A DNA stretch of 64,000 bases from SIG603 sp044432645. Its GTDB lineage: Bacteria > Bacillota > Clostridia > Oscillospirales > Acutalibacteraceae. A program made the translations under genes and the position numbers. Under the pieces are notes generated by a model. The model had not been told where the DNA came from, ran no database searches, and saw only the letters and a program-made list of their open reading frames with translations. The stretch lies in assembly GCA_044432645.1 (NCBI GenBank), contig JAWXUM010000002.1:62001-126000 (forward strand). The letters run 5' to 3'. Each line of letters starts with the position of its first letter. Position 1 is the stretch's first letter. Positions 39,561-48,703 of the stretch are shown in pieces.

Positions 39561-41549
39561 GTGCAAAGAATAGGTGTATTTGTCTGCCACTGTGGTACTA
39601 ACATTGCCGGTACAGTTGACGTAACAAAAGTTACCGAAATGGCAAAATTAGAACCAGGTGTTGTACATGCTGAAGAATATCAATATATGTGTTCAGAAGC
39701 TGGACAAGCCAAAATTTTTGAGGCAGCAAAAAAATATGATTTAACAGGATTAGTAATTTGTTCATGTTCTCCTCGTATGCATGAAGCTACTTTCCGTAAA
39801 GCAGCTGCAAAAGCTGGTCTTAACCCATTTATGGTTGAAATTGCAAACATTCGTGAGCATTGCTCATGGATTCATAAAAATATGGACGAAGGTACTGAAA
39901 AAGCCGTTATCCTAGCTCGTGCAGCTATTGCTAAAGTATCTTTAAACACACCACTTATTTCTGGTGAAAGCAAAGTTACAAAAAGAGCTTTAGTTATCGG
40001 TGGTGGTATTGCTGGTATTCAATCAGCTTTAGACATAGCCGAGGCTGGTTTTAAAGTTGACATCGTTGAAAGAACACCAAGCATCGGTGGTAGAATGTCA
40101 CAAGTTGACAAAACTTTCCCAACACTTGACTGTTCAGCTTGTATCTTAACTCCTAAAATGGTTGATGCGGCTTCTCACGAAAATATCACTATACATACTT
40201 ATAGTGAAGTTGACAGCGTTTCAGGTTTTGTTGGCGATTTTGAAGTTAAAATTCGCAAAAAACCAAGATTTGTTGACATGACTAAATGTACAGGCTGTGG
40301 TGCTTGTATGGAAAAATGCCCAATGAAAAGAACTCCAAGTGAGTTTAACCGTGGTCTTAACAATAGACCTGCTATCTTCACTCCTTTTGCTCAAGCTATT
40401 CCAAATGTGCCTGTAATAGACCCTAATGCTTGCATTATGCTTAAAACAGGTAAATGTGGTATTTGTTCAAAAGTTTGTCAAGCTGGTGCTATTGACTACA
40501 AACAAAAAGAAGAAATTATAACAGAAACTTACGGTGCTATTGTTGTTGCTACTGGTTTTGACACAATTAAACTAGATAAATACGACGAATATGCTTATAA
40601 CCAAAGTAAAGACGTTATCACTTCTTTAGAACTTGAAAGAATTATGAATGCGGCTGGTCCTACACATGGCCATTTAGAGAGAATGTCAGACGGTAAAGCT
40701 CCTAAAAATATGGTCTTTATCCAATGTGTTGGCTCACGTTGTTCAGATAATAGAGGAAAAAGCTATTGCTCTAAAATTTGTTGTATGTATACTGCAAAAC
40801 ACGCAATGCTTATCCGTGATAAATATCCAGATGTTAACGTGCATGTTTTCTACATAGACGTTCGTACACCTGGTAAAAACTTTGACGAATTTTACAGACG
40901 TGCTGTTGAAGATTACGGCGTAGATTACATTAAAGGTCAAGTTGGTAAGGTTATTCCTCAACCAAATGGTCAGCTATTAGTTCAAGCTTCTGACCTTCTT
41001 GATAACAAACAAATTCTTATGGAAGCCGATATGGTTGTTCTTGCAACAGCTATCGAGCCAGAAGCTGGCGTTAGAAACATCGCTACAATGCTTACTGCAA
41101 GTATCGACACTAACAACTTCTTAACAGAAGCTCACCCAAAACTTCGTCCTGTAGAATCTCCAACTGCTGGTATCTTCCTTTCAGGTGTATGCCAAGGACC
41201 TAAAGATATTCCAGAAACAGTTGCGCAAGCAAGTGCTGCTGCTGTTAAAGCAATTGGACTTTTAGTTAAAAATAAACTTACAACTAACCCTTGTACTGCA
41301 AAATCTGACGAACTACGTTGTAACGGCTGTTCCGTTTGTGCTAATGTTTGCCCTTATGGTGCTATTAGCTACGAAACTAAAGAGATTAATGACCACGGTG
41401 TTCGTGAAACAAGAAGAGTTGCATTTGTTAACAATGCACTTTGTCAAGGTTGTGGTGCTTGTACTGTTGCTTGTCCATCAGGTTGTATGGATTTACAAGG
41501 TTTCTCAAACAGACAAATTTTAGCGGAGGTAGATGCAATATGTCGATAG
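39561..41549 (+). CDS. hdrA: Heterodisulfide reductase subunit A-like flavoprotein (putative bifurcating subunit)
   Basis: 662 aa, GTG start with AGGAGGTAAAAATA upstream. N-terminal Cys-containing part (GVFVCHCGTNIAG; ICSCSPRMH ~75-85), FAD domain VIGGGIAGIQSALDIAEAGF (~147-166) with TLDCSACILTPKMV, inserted ferredoxin clusters (CTGCGACMEKC, CGICSKVC) and a C-terminal 2x[4Fe-4S] ferredoxin (CNGCSVCANVCPYG, CQGCGACTVACPSG). In the methanogen complex HdrA's FAD bifurcates electron pairs, sending one to ferredoxin and one to HdrB. Its C-terminus overlaps mvhD by 10 nt. Confidence 0.93.
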   Translation: MQRIGVFVCHCGTNIAGTVDVTKVTEMAKLEPGVVHAEEYQYMCSEAGQAKIFEAAKKYDLTGLVICSCSPRMHEATFRKAAAKAGLNPFMVEIANIREHCSWIHKNMDEGTEKAVILARAAIAKVSLNTPLISGESKVTKRALVIGGGIAGIQSALDIAEAGFKVDIVERTPSIGGRMSQVDKTFPTLDCSACILTPKMVDAASHENITIHTYSEVDSVSGFVGDFEVKIRKKPRFVDMTKCTGCGACMEKCPMKRTPSEFNRGLNNRPAIFTPFAQAIPNVPVIDPNACIMLKTGKCGICSKVCQAGAIDYKQKEEIITETYGAIVVATGFDTIKLDKYDEYAYNQSKDVITSLELERIMNAAGPTHGHLERMSDGKAPKNMVFIQCVGSRCSDNRGKSYCSKICCMYTAKHAMLIRDKYPDVNVHVFYIDVRTPGKNFDEFYRRAVEDYGVDYIKGQVGKVIPQPNGQLLVQASDLLDNKQILMEADMVVLATAIEPEAGVRNIATMLTASIDTNNFLTEAHPKLRPVESPTAGIFLSGVCQGPKDIPETVAQASAAAVKAIGLLVKNKLTTNPCTAKSDELRCNGCSVCANVCPYGAISYETKEINDHGVRETRRVAFVNNALCQGCGACTVACPSGCMDLQGFSNRQILAEVDAICR

Positions 41550-41977
41550 AAAAAGAATTTAAACCTAAAATCGTTGCTTTCTGCTGTAACTGGTGTAGTT
41601 ACGCTGGTGCTGACTTAGCAGGTAGTAGCCGTCTTGCATACCCAGCTGATGTTAAAATTATCCGTGTTCCTTGTTCTTGCCGTGTAAACCCAATGTTTAT
41701 ACTAAGAGCTTTTGAAAGAGGTGCTGACGGTGTAATTATTTGTGGTTGTCACCCAGGCGACTGTCACTACTCAACAGGTAACTATTATGCAAGAAGAAGA
41801 ATGACACTTTTATATTCAATGCTTGATTATATCGGTGTTGAAAAAGGTAGAAACCGTGTAGAATGGGTTTCTGCTGCTGAGGGTGTAAAATTCTCTACAA
41901 CTATGAATGATTTTGTAAGCACAATTTATTCACTAGGAGAAAACAGGAAATTGGGGGATCTAAGATGCAAGAATTAA
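41540..41977 (+). CDS. MvhD/FlxD-like [2Fe-2S] electron-transfer protein
   Basis: 145 aa from the ATG at 41540 (MSIEKEFKPKIVAFCC), with GGAGGT inside hdrA; the frame is open further upstream but only inside hdrA. Conserved cysteines C15, C16 and C19 plus PCSCRV and GCHPGDCHY, as in MvhD, the [2Fe-2S] link between hydrogenase or Flx and HdrA. There are no hydrogenase (MvhAG) genes here, so electrons must come from another donor, most probably the NAD(P)H module downstream. Overlaps the next gene by 13 nt. Confidence 0.92.
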   Translation: MSIEKEFKPKIVAFCCNWCSYAGADLAGSSRLAYPADVKIIRVPCSCRVNPMFILRAFERGADGVIICGCHPGDCHYSTGNYYARRRMTLLYSMLDYIGVEKGRNRVEWVSAAEGVKFSTTMNDFVSTIYSLGENRKLGDLRCKN

Positions 41978-42939
41978 TTACAAGAGCAAAAGAACTACTT
42001 GCAGATGGAACCGTTAAACAAGTTTTAGGTTGGAGAAAAGGTGACTTAGCTTACAACCCAGAACCATTCTTCTTTACTAGCGAAGAATCTTTAAACGATT
42101 TTGTTTACAATGGTTTTTGTGGTGCAAATTTAAGTGGCTATATGATTAACGCTACTAAATTTGAAGGAACAACTTTAGTTTTCCTAAAACCATGCGACAC
42201 ATATAGCTTTAATCAACTTATTAAAGAAAACCGTGTTGACAGAGAAAGAACATATATTATCGGTGTTGGCTGTAAAGGCAAACTTAATATAGAAAACATT
42301 AAATCACAAGGCGTTAAAGGTATCGAAAGTATCTCTGGTGTTGAGCTTAGTGAGCCTTGCGATAATATTGAAATAAAAACAATTTATGGCGATAAAACTG
42401 TAACTTACGAGTCAGCAATGCTTGAAAGATGTTCAGTTTGCAAAGGCAAAGACCATATGATTTTTGACGAAGTTATTGGCGAAAGCAAAGATACTTCTTC
42501 AAAAGATAAATTTGCTGAAATTGCTGCAATTGAAAAAATGAATCCAGAAGAAAAATTTGCTTTCTTCCAAAAAGAACTAAGCAAATGTATCAGATGTAAC
42601 GCTTGTAGAAACGTATGCCCTGCATGTACTTGTAGAAAATGTGTTTTTGACAGTGATAAATTTGACTCTGCTCAAAAAGCAAATGTTGATTCATTCGAAG
42701 AAAAAATGTTCCACATTATTCGTGCTTTCCACGTTGCTGGTCGTTGTACTGACTGTGGCGAGTGTAGCCGTGTATGTCCACAAGGCATTAGACTTCACCT
42801 ATTTAACCGTAAATTCATCAAAGATATTAACGAGTTCTATGGCGATTTCCAAGCTGGCTGTGACAGTGAAACAAAAGGCCCTCTAACTGACTTCACATTT
42901 ACTGATGTAGAGCCAAGTATCGTTTCAGAAAGGGGATAA
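41965..42939 (+). CDS. FlxB/FlxC-type 4Fe-4S protein (F420 hydrogenase beta-like region)
   Basis: 324 aa. N-terminal alpha/beta region with KPCDTYSFNQL and GVGCKG resembling FrhB/HdrA-associated beta subunits; a Cys pair CSVCKG (~155); then a C-terminal dicluster ferredoxin: CIRCNACRNVCPACTCRKC (~209-227) and CTDCGECSRVCPQG (~261-274). Corresponds in type to one of the two Fe-S subunits of FlxABCD (flavin oxidoreductase paired with HdrABC in sulfate reducers) and to large Fe-S subunits of NADH-linked complexes. The exact B/C assignment is not safe. GGGG site inside mvhD. Confidence 0.8.
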   Translation: MQELITRAKELLADGTVKQVLGWRKGDLAYNPEPFFFTSEESLNDFVYNGFCGANLSGYMINATKFEGTTLVFLKPCDTYSFNQLIKENRVDRERTYIIGVGCKGKLNIENIKSQGVKGIESISGVELSEPCDNIEIKTIYGDKTVTYESAMLERCSVCKGKDHMIFDEVIGESKDTSSKDKFAEIAAIEKMNPEEKFAFFQKELSKCIRCNACRNVCPACTCRKCVFDSDKFDSAQKANVDSFEEKMFHIIRAFHVAGRCTDCGECSRVCPQGIRLHLFNRKFIKDINEFYGDFQAGCDSETKGPLTDFTFTDVEPSIVSERG

Positions 42940-42942
42940 TGT

Positions 42943-43974
42943 ATGTATAAAATAGCACTTGAAAATTTAGCTGCATTATTCAGCCTAATTAATGAAAACA
43001 AAGAGCTTTATGCTCCAATTAAAATCGGTGAGCAAGTTAATTTTGCGGCTTGGGACGAAAACAGTGAAGTAGATTTATTAACACTTAAAACTGTAAAATC
43101 TGCTAAAGATGCATTTTTTCCACAAAGTGAAACACTTTACACTTGTAAAACTGAAGATAATAAAATCACTTTCACTCCACAAGAACTTCAAGACCAACAA
43201 TTTGTTATGTTTGGTGTAAAAGCTTGTGATGTAAGAGGATTTGAAGTACTTGACAGAGTATTTTTAGCTGACCCAATTGACACTTTCTATGCTGCAAGAC
43301 GTTTTAATGGTATTGTTGTTTCCTTAGCTTGTAACGAGCCAGACGACAGCTGTTTCTGTAGTGTTTTTGGTATTGATGCTGCAAATCCAGGTGCAGATGT
43401 TGCAACTTGGATAGTAGACGGTGAGCTTTATTGGAACGCTTTAAGCGACAAAGGTATTGATTTAACTGAACAAGTTAAATCTGTTTTAGTTGAAGCTGAT
43501 GAAGTAGTTGTTGAAACTAAAAAAGCTGAAATTAAAGCTATTACTGCTAAACTTCCTTATACTAATCTTTCACTTGAAGGTTGGAATGGCGATGCTTTAG
43601 AAGAAAAATTTGATGCTCCAAATTGGGAAGAATTATACAAAACTTGCTTAGCTTGTGGTACCTGTACTTTTGTATGCCCAACTTGTCAATGTTACGACAT
43701 TAAAGACTACAAAGGCAACAAAAAAGTAGAGCGTTACCGTTGTTGGGACTCTTGTATGTATTCCGACTTTACAATGATGGCGCATGGTAACAACCGTAAC
43801 AGCCAAATGCAAAGATTTAGACAAAGATTTATGCATAAACTTGTTTATTTCCCAGCTAACAACGACGGAATGTATTCTTGCGTTGGTTGTGGCAGATGTG
43901 TTGACAAATGCCCAGCATCACTTAATATAGTAAAAGTAATTAAATCTTTTCAAAATAACGGAGGAAATGTATAA
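42943..43974 (+). CDS. AsrA/FlxC-type 4Fe-4S dicluster protein
   Basis: 343 aa. N-terminal region GVKACDVRGFEVLDRVFL (~88-105), LACNEPDDSCFCSVFG (~128-143), the pattern of anaerobic sulfite reductase subunit A and hydrogenase HydB-like proteins; then two [4Fe-4S] motifs CLACGTCTFVCPTCQC (~231-246) and CVGCGRCVDKCPAS (~311-324). Electron relay between the flavin reductase subunit (next gene) and the rest of the complex. No sulfite reductase AsrC is present, so a sulfite-reducing role is unlikely. AAAGGGG site; stop overlaps next ATG by one base. Confidence 0.82.
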   Translation: MYKIALENLAALFSLINENKELYAPIKIGEQVNFAAWDENSEVDLLTLKTVKSAKDAFFPQSETLYTCKTEDNKITFTPQELQDQQFVMFGVKACDVRGFEVLDRVFLADPIDTFYAARRFNGIVVSLACNEPDDSCFCSVFGIDAANPGADVATWIVDGELYWNALSDKGIDLTEQVKSVLVEADEVVVETKKAEIKAITAKLPYTNLSLEGWNGDALEEKFDAPNWEELYKTCLACGTCTFVCPTCQCYDIKDYKGNKKVERYRCWDSCMYSDFTMMAHGNNRNSQMQRFRQRFMHKLVYFPANNDGMYSCVGCGRCVDKCPASLNIVKVIKSFQNNGGNV

Positions 43975-44837
43975 TGAGTCATCATGAATGTACCTGTCAT
44001 CCAGGTTTTGAGCACGATACATTAATTCCTATGGTTGGTGTTATAACTAAAATTACACAACAAACTCCAGATGTAAAAACATTCCGTGTTGTTGGCAGAG
44101 ATGGCAACAAATTATTTAAGCATATGCCTGGCCAATGTGCTATGGTATGCGCACCTGGTATTGGCGAAGGAATGTTCTCAATTACTTCTTCACCAACAAA
44201 CAAGGAATATCAAGAATTCAGTATAAAACAATGTGGCGTTTTAACCGACTATCTTCACGCTTTAGAAGTTGGTGCAGAAATCGGTGTGCGTGGCCCTTAT
44301 GGTAATAACTTCCCAGTTGAAGAACCAGCACTTAAAGGTCAAAACCTTTTATTTATAGCTGGTGGTATCGGCCTTGCTCCTTTACGCTCTGTTATTAACT
44401 ATGTTATAGATAATAGAGAAAATTATGGAACTGTTGACATCGTTTACGGTTCACGTTCTGCTGATGATTTAGTAGGGCTTGAAGAAATTCAAAATGTATG
44501 GATGAACACACCAGGCGTTAACGTTCACTTAACTATCGACAGACCTCAAGAGGGATGGGATGGTAATGTTGGTTTTGTTCCTACATACTTAAAAGAATTA
44601 GGTTTAACAACTGACAAAGTAGCACTTGTTTGTGGACCTCCTATTATGATTAAATTCGTACTAGCTGGACTAGAAGAAATGGGATTCACTAAATCTCAAG
44701 CATGGACAACACTTGAACTTCGTATGAAATGCGGTGTTGGTAAATGTGGTAGATGTAATATTGGTTCAAAATTTGTTTGTAAAGACGGTCCAGTTTTCCG
44801 TTGTGACGAAGTTGACGAACTACCTAACGAGTATTAA
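43974..44837 (+). CDS. FAD/NAD(P)H-binding oxidoreductase subunit (FlxA/AsrB-type)
   Basis: 287 aa. Ferredoxin-NADP reductase-like: FAD domain with MPGQCAMVCAPGIGEGMFSITS (~50-71), NAD-binding domain GGIGLAPLRSVINYVID (~127-143) and CGPPIMIKFV (~221-230), plus a C-terminal [2Fe-2S] motif CGVGKCGRC...C (~251-266) as in PyrK/AsrB/FlxA. It most probably takes a hydride from NADH or NADPH and passes electrons to the Fe-S subunits of the neighbouring Hdr-like complex. GGAGG site. Confidence 0.88.
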   Translation: MSHHECTCHPGFEHDTLIPMVGVITKITQQTPDVKTFRVVGRDGNKLFKHMPGQCAMVCAPGIGEGMFSITSSPTNKEYQEFSIKQCGVLTDYLHALEVGAEIGVRGPYGNNFPVEEPALKGQNLLFIAGGIGLAPLRSVINYVIDNRENYGTVDIVYGSRSADDLVGLEEIQNVWMNTPGVNVHLTIDRPQEGWDGNVGFVPTYLKELGLTTDKVALVCGPPIMIKFVLAGLEEMGFTKSQAWTTLELRMKCGVGKCGRCNIGSKFVCKDGPVFRCDEVDELPNEY

Positions 44838-44858
44838 TTGAAAGGATTGGTTACTAAA

Positions 44859-45533
44859 ATGCAAGAAATGGTAAATGTATATTTTAGTGGTAAAAAGTAC
44901 AGTGTTCCTGCTGAATTAACAATTATGACAGCTATGGAATATGCTGGTTACACTATTAAAAGAGGTTGCGGATGCCGTCATGGCTTCTGTGGTGCATGTG
45001 CAACTATCTATAGAGTAAAAGGTCAAAACGAGATTAAAACATGCCTAGCGTGTCAAACTCAAGTTGTAGAGGGAATGTATGTTGCATCTATTCCTTTCTT
45101 CCCAACAGATAAAAAAACATACGACATCAACCAAATCAAACCAACAGAGCAAATTATGATGGAATTATATCCTGAAATTTACAGCTGTATTGGTTGTAAC
45201 GCTTGTACAAAAGCTTGTACTCAAGGATTAAACGTAATGCAATACATTGCTTACGCACAAAGAGGCGAGTTCGAAAAATGTGCAGAAGAGTCATTTGACT
45301 GCGTAGGTTGTGGATGTTGTACAGTAAGATGCCCAGCAGGTATTTCTCATCCTCAAGTTGGTGTTTTAGCTAGAAGATTAACAGGTAAATATCTTGCTCC
45401 TGAAACTGCTCACTTAAAAACAAGAGTAGAAGAAGTAAGAGCTGGTGCATATGACGCACTAATTGAGCAAATTATGCAAAAACCAATTACAGAAATGAAA
45501 GAACTATACAACACAAGAGAAATTGAGAAGTAA
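44859..45533 (+). CDS. Soluble fumarate reductase/succinate dehydrogenase-like iron-sulfur subunit
   Basis: 224 aa from the ATG at 44859. Initiation is uncertain: AAAGGA lies 12 nt upstream, and a TTG at 44838 (directly after the previous stop) and ATG at 44868 are alternatives. N-terminal plant-type [2Fe-2S] ferredoxin (CGCRHGFCGAC...CLAC, ~26-61) and C-terminal CIGCNACTKACTQG and CVGCGCCTVRCPAG, allowing [4Fe-4S] clusters. Unlike the thiol:fumarate reductase TfrB of methanogens it has no CCG domains; here these are on separate HdrB. The general form is SdhB/FrdB. It directly precedes the FrdA-like gene. Confidence 0.8.
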   Translation: MQEMVNVYFSGKKYSVPAELTIMTAMEYAGYTIKRGCGCRHGFCGACATIYRVKGQNEIKTCLACQTQVVEGMYVASIPFFPTDKKTYDINQIKPTEQIMMELYPEIYSCIGCNACTKACTQGLNVMQYIAYAQRGEFEKCAEESFDCVGCGCCTVRCPAGISHPQVGVLARRLTGKYLAPETAHLKTRVEEVRAGAYDALIEQIMQKPITEMKELYNTREIEK

Positions 45534-45547
45534 GGAGGGTAACTAAT

Positions 45548-47149
45548 ATGATTACAGCAGAAATGCAAGCTTCTATAAAAAATGTTGAAGCTACAAGAGC
45601 AGAAAGAATGAAAAACGAACCTCGTCGTATGACAGCTGATGAAAAAACAACTCTTTTAGAGAATTTTCACCCTGACTTCCGTAAAGAAGGTTTTAAAGAA
45701 ATTAAAGTTGGCGCTAATAAAGGCGAAAAAGCTCCAGCAGAACTTAGCGATTTATTACATTCAAACAGCCGTATTTTAGGCGTTGACATCAACCTAGACA
45801 AAGTTGACTATGATGTAGACGTACTTGTAATCGGTGGTGGTGGTGCTGGTTCATCAGCTGCTATCGAAGCACACGAAGCTGGCGCAAATGTTATGATAGT
45901 TACAAAACTTCGTATCGGTGACGCTAACACTATGATGGCTGAAGGTGGTATTCAAGCTGCTGACAAAGAAAACGACTCACCTGTTCAACATTATCTTGAT
46001 GCTTTTGGTGGTGGTCACTTTGCAGCTCGTCCAGAACTACTTGAAAGATTAGTTATGGAAGCTCCTGATGCTATTAATTGGCTTAACGATTTAGGCGTTA
46101 TGTTCGATAAAGATGAAGACGGCAGAATGGTTACTACTCATGGTGGTGGTACTTCAAGAAAAAGAATGCACGCTTGTAAAGACTATTCTGGTGCTGAAAT
46201 TATGCGTACTCTTCGTGATGAAGTTATCAACAGACAAATTCCAATTGTAGAATTTACTTCTGCTGTTGAACTTATTAAAGACGAAAAAGGTCAAGTTGCT
46301 GGTGCAGTTTTACTAAATATGGAAACATACGACTACATGATCGCTAAAGCAAAAACTGTTGTTATTGCTACTGGTGGTGCTGGTAGACTTCATTACCAAA
46401 ACTTCCCAACTTCTAACCACTATGGTGCTACTGCTGACGGACTTGTTATGGGTTACCGCGCAGGTGCTCCACTATTATATCAAGATACAATTCAATACCA
46501 CCCAACTGGTGTTGCTTATCCTTCACAAATTTTCGGTGCTTTAGTTACTGAAAAAGTACGTTCACTAGGCGCTATGCTTGTTAACAAAGACGGCGAAGCT
46601 TTTATGCATCCACTTGAAACTCGTGACGTTGCAGCTGCATCTGTTATTCGTGAATGTTCTGAAAGAGGAATGGGCGTTGAAACTCCACTTGGTAGTGGTG
46701 TTTGGCTTGACACTCCAATGATTGAAATTCTAGGTGGCGAAGGTACTATCGAAGCTCGTATTCCTGCTATGCTTCGTATGTATATCAACTATGGAATTGA
46801 TATGAGAAAAGAACCTATCCTTATCTACCCAACTCTACATTACCAAAACGGTGGTCTAGAAATCGGTGGTGAAGGTTATACAAAAGCTATTGACAATCTA
46901 CTTGTTGCTGGTGAAGCTGTTGGTGGTATCCATGGTAGAAACCGTCTAATGGGTAACTCACTTCTTGACATTATTGTTTTCGGCCGTCAAGCTGGTAAAG
47001 CTGCTGCTGCAAAAGCAAAAGATGTTACAATTGGTACAATGACTTTATCACACGTTGAAGAATATGCAAAACAATTAGCTGATGCTGACGTAGCAACAGG
47101 TGATATTTCTCCATTACTTTTACCAAGATACGCAAGACACGAAAGATAA
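45548..47149 (+). CDS. Fumarate reductase-type flavoprotein subunit (non-covalent FAD predicted)
   Basis: 533 aa. An N-terminal extension of ~88 residues, then the FAD-binding IGGGGAGSSAAIEAHEAGA (~95-113), AEGGIQAAD, HGGGTSRKR, ATGGAGRL, YHPTGVAYPS, catalytic-Arg region in TRDVAAASVIREC, HYQNGGLEIGGEGYT and NRLMGNSLLDIIVFGR, matching SdhA/FrdA. At the position of the covalent-FAD histidine (S-H-T in FrdA) it reads A126-N127-T128, so FAD is predicted to be non-covalent. No signal peptide, no heme domain, and no membrane-anchor subunit, so it should be cytosolic. It reduces fumarate to succinate, probably with the Fe-S subunit upstream. AGGAGGG site. Confidence 0.88.
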   Translation: MITAEMQASIKNVEATRAERMKNEPRRMTADEKTTLLENFHPDFRKEGFKEIKVGANKGEKAPAELSDLLHSNSRILGVDINLDKVDYDVDVLVIGGGGAGSSAAIEAHEAGANVMIVTKLRIGDANTMMAEGGIQAADKENDSPVQHYLDAFGGGHFAARPELLERLVMEAPDAINWLNDLGVMFDKDEDGRMVTTHGGGTSRKRMHACKDYSGAEIMRTLRDEVINRQIPIVEFTSAVELIKDEKGQVAGAVLLNMETYDYMIAKAKTVVIATGGAGRLHYQNFPTSNHYGATADGLVMGYRAGAPLLYQDTIQYHPTGVAYPSQIFGALVTEKVRSLGAMLVNKDGEAFMHPLETRDVAAASVIRECSERGMGVETPLGSGVWLDTPMIEILGGEGTIEARIPAMLRMYINYGIDMRKEPILIYPTLHYQNGGLEIGGEGYTKAIDNLLVAGEAVGGIHGRNRLMGNSLLDIIVFGRQAGKAAAAKAKDVTIGTMTLSHVEEYAKQLADADVATGDISPLLLPRYARHER

Positions 47150-47165
47150 TTTAAAATGAATAATA

Positions 47166-47186
47166 GGGGTGACATTTTGTCACCCC
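47166..47186 (+). other. Stable stem-loop inside the operon
   Basis: GGGGTGACA (47166-47174), TTT, TGTCACCCC (47178-47186): 9-bp perfect stem, 3-nt loop, followed by AATTG and not a T-run. Lies in the 119-nt gap between frdA-like and fumarase genes; likely an mRNA processing or stabilising element, not a terminator. Confidence 0.6.
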
Positions 47187-47268
47187 AATTGTACGGTACG
47201 TAGGTAATGTGCATAGGCATTGCGTAAATACAAAAACCCACAAAATTAACCGAAAGAGAGATAACAAT

Positions 47269-48111
47269 ATGCGTGAAATTCATGTAGACCAAATCATCGA
47301 TGTAGTTGAAAAACTTTGCATAGATGCAAACAATCATCTACCTGGCGATGTTAAAAACGCTATTAAATGCTGTAGATGTGAAGAAGACTGGGATATTGCA
47401 AAAGGTGTTCTAGACAAAATTATTCAAAATTATGAAATTGCTGACAACGAAAGTGTTCCAATTTGTCAAGATACAGGTATGGCTTGTGTATTTTTAGAAA
47501 TCGGACAAGATGTACATATCGTTGGTGGTAAACTTTCAGACGCTGTTGACGAAGGTGTTCGTCGTGGCTATGAAAATGGATATTTAAGAAAATCAGTTGT
47601 TAGTGACCCTATTCGCCGTGGAAACACAGGTGATAACACACCAGCTATGCTTTATACAGAAATTGTAGACGGCGAGCAACTTAAAATCACTGTTGGACCT
47701 AAAGGTTTCGGCAGCGAAAACATGAGTATGATTAGAATGTTCAAACCATCTGCAGGCTTACAAGGTATCAAAGATTTCATCTTAGAAGTTGTTGAAACAG
47801 CTGGTCCAAACCCTTGCCCACCTATGGTTGTTGGCGTTGGTATTGGTGGAACATTTGACAAAGCTGCTTTGCTTGCTAAAAAAGCATTAATGCGTCCGCT
47901 TGACTCATCTCACTCAGACCCATATTATGCAGATTTAGAAGTAGAAATGCTAGACAGAGTTAATATGCTAGGTATTGGCCCTCAAGGCTTTGGTGGTAAA
48001 ACTACTGCTATCGGTTTAAATATCGAAACAATGCCAACTCATATTGCTGGTATGCCATGCGCAGTTAACATTAACTGTCATGTTACTCGTCACAAATCTC
48101 AAGTTATATAA
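47269..48111 (+). CDS. Class I fumarase alpha subunit (Fe-S hydratase)
   Basis: 280 aa from the ATG at 47269 (MREIHVDQIIDVVEKL); upstream in-frame codons are in the leader and lack support. Contains CQDTGMACVF (~63-72), GNTGDNTPAMLYTEIVDG and ETAGPNPCPPMVVGVGIGGTFDKAALLAKKALMRP-type blocks and the third cluster cysteine near AVNINCHVTRH. The [4Fe-4S] cluster of this family directly binds malate/fumarate. With the beta subunit next door it forms the two-subunit class I fumarase; the related L-tartrate dehydratase TtdAB is the alternative, disfavoured by context. Confidence 0.93.
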   Translation: MREIHVDQIIDVVEKLCIDANNHLPGDVKNAIKCCRCEEDWDIAKGVLDKIIQNYEIADNESVPICQDTGMACVFLEIGQDVHIVGGKLSDAVDEGVRRGYENGYLRKSVVSDPIRRGNTGDNTPAMLYTEIVDGEQLKITVGPKGFGSENMSMIRMFKPSAGLQGIKDFILEVVETAGPNPCPPMVVGVGIGGTFDKAALLAKKALMRPLDSSHSDPYYADLEVEMLDRVNMLGIGPQGFGGKTTAIGLNIETMPTHIAGMPCAVNINCHVTRHKSQVI

Positions 48112-48124
48112 GGGGGAATTTATA

Positions 48125-48679
48125 ATGGAAAAACACATTACTTTACCACTTACACCAGAACTAGCAAAAACTTTAAAAGCTGGTGAAACTGTATATTTAA
48201 CAGGCGAAATTTTCACTTCTCGTGATGCTGGTCATAAAAGATTATGCGAAATGCTTGAAAGAGGCGAGGAGCTTCCTTTCAATCCAGAAAACGCAACAAT
48301 TTACTATGTTGGTCCAACTCCTGCAAAACCAGGTCAAGTTATCGGTTCAGCTGGCCCTACAACTAGTGGACGTATGGACGCTTATGCTCCTACAATGATG
48401 TCTGTTGGTGCTAGAGGTATGATAGGTAAAGGCGCTAGACTTCCAGAAGTTATTGCTGCTATGAAAGAATTTAGTGGTGTATACTTTGGTGCTATTGGTG
48501 GTGCTGGTGCACTGCTTGCTAAATCTATCAAAAAAGCAGAACTTGTTGCTTTCGAAGACTTAGGCGCAGAAGCTTTAAGAAGACTTTATGTAGAAGAAAT
48601 GCCACTTGTTGTAATTATCGACAGCGAAGGTAACAATCTTTATATCAACGGTAAAAATGATTATCTTGCTAGTAAATAA
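48125..48679 (+). CDS. Class I fumarase beta subunit
   Basis: 184 aa from the ATG at 48125 (MEKHITLPLTPELAKTLKAGE), with AAGGGGGA upstream. Signature blocks: GEIFTSRDAGHKRL (~28-41), YVGPTPAKPGQVIGSAGPTTSGRMD (~60-84), GKGARLPEV, GAIGGAGALLAKSIKKAELVAFEDLGAEAL. Together with the alpha subunit it converts malate to fumarate. Oxygen-sensitive class I enzyme, in keeping with anaerobic life. Confidence 0.94.
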   Translation: MEKHITLPLTPELAKTLKAGETVYLTGEIFTSRDAGHKRLCEMLERGEELPFNPENATIYYVGPTPAKPGQVIGSAGPTTSGRMDAYAPTMMSVGARGMIGKGARLPEVIAAMKEFSGVYFGAIGGAGALLAKSIKKAELVAFEDLGAEALRRLYVEEMPLVVIIDSEGNNLYINGKNDYLASK

Positions 48680-48703
48680 TCGAGTATAAAAAGGGGTATT
48701 TAA

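Noticed and set aside
42943..44837. Anaerobic sulfite reductase AsrAB
   Set aside because: The two proteins resemble AsrA and AsrB, but the siroheme subunit AsrC is missing and they sit in an Hdr-Flx context.
47166..47186. Rho-independent terminator after the frdA-like gene
   Set aside because: Stem is strong but no T-tract follows, and fumarase genes continue the same pathway.
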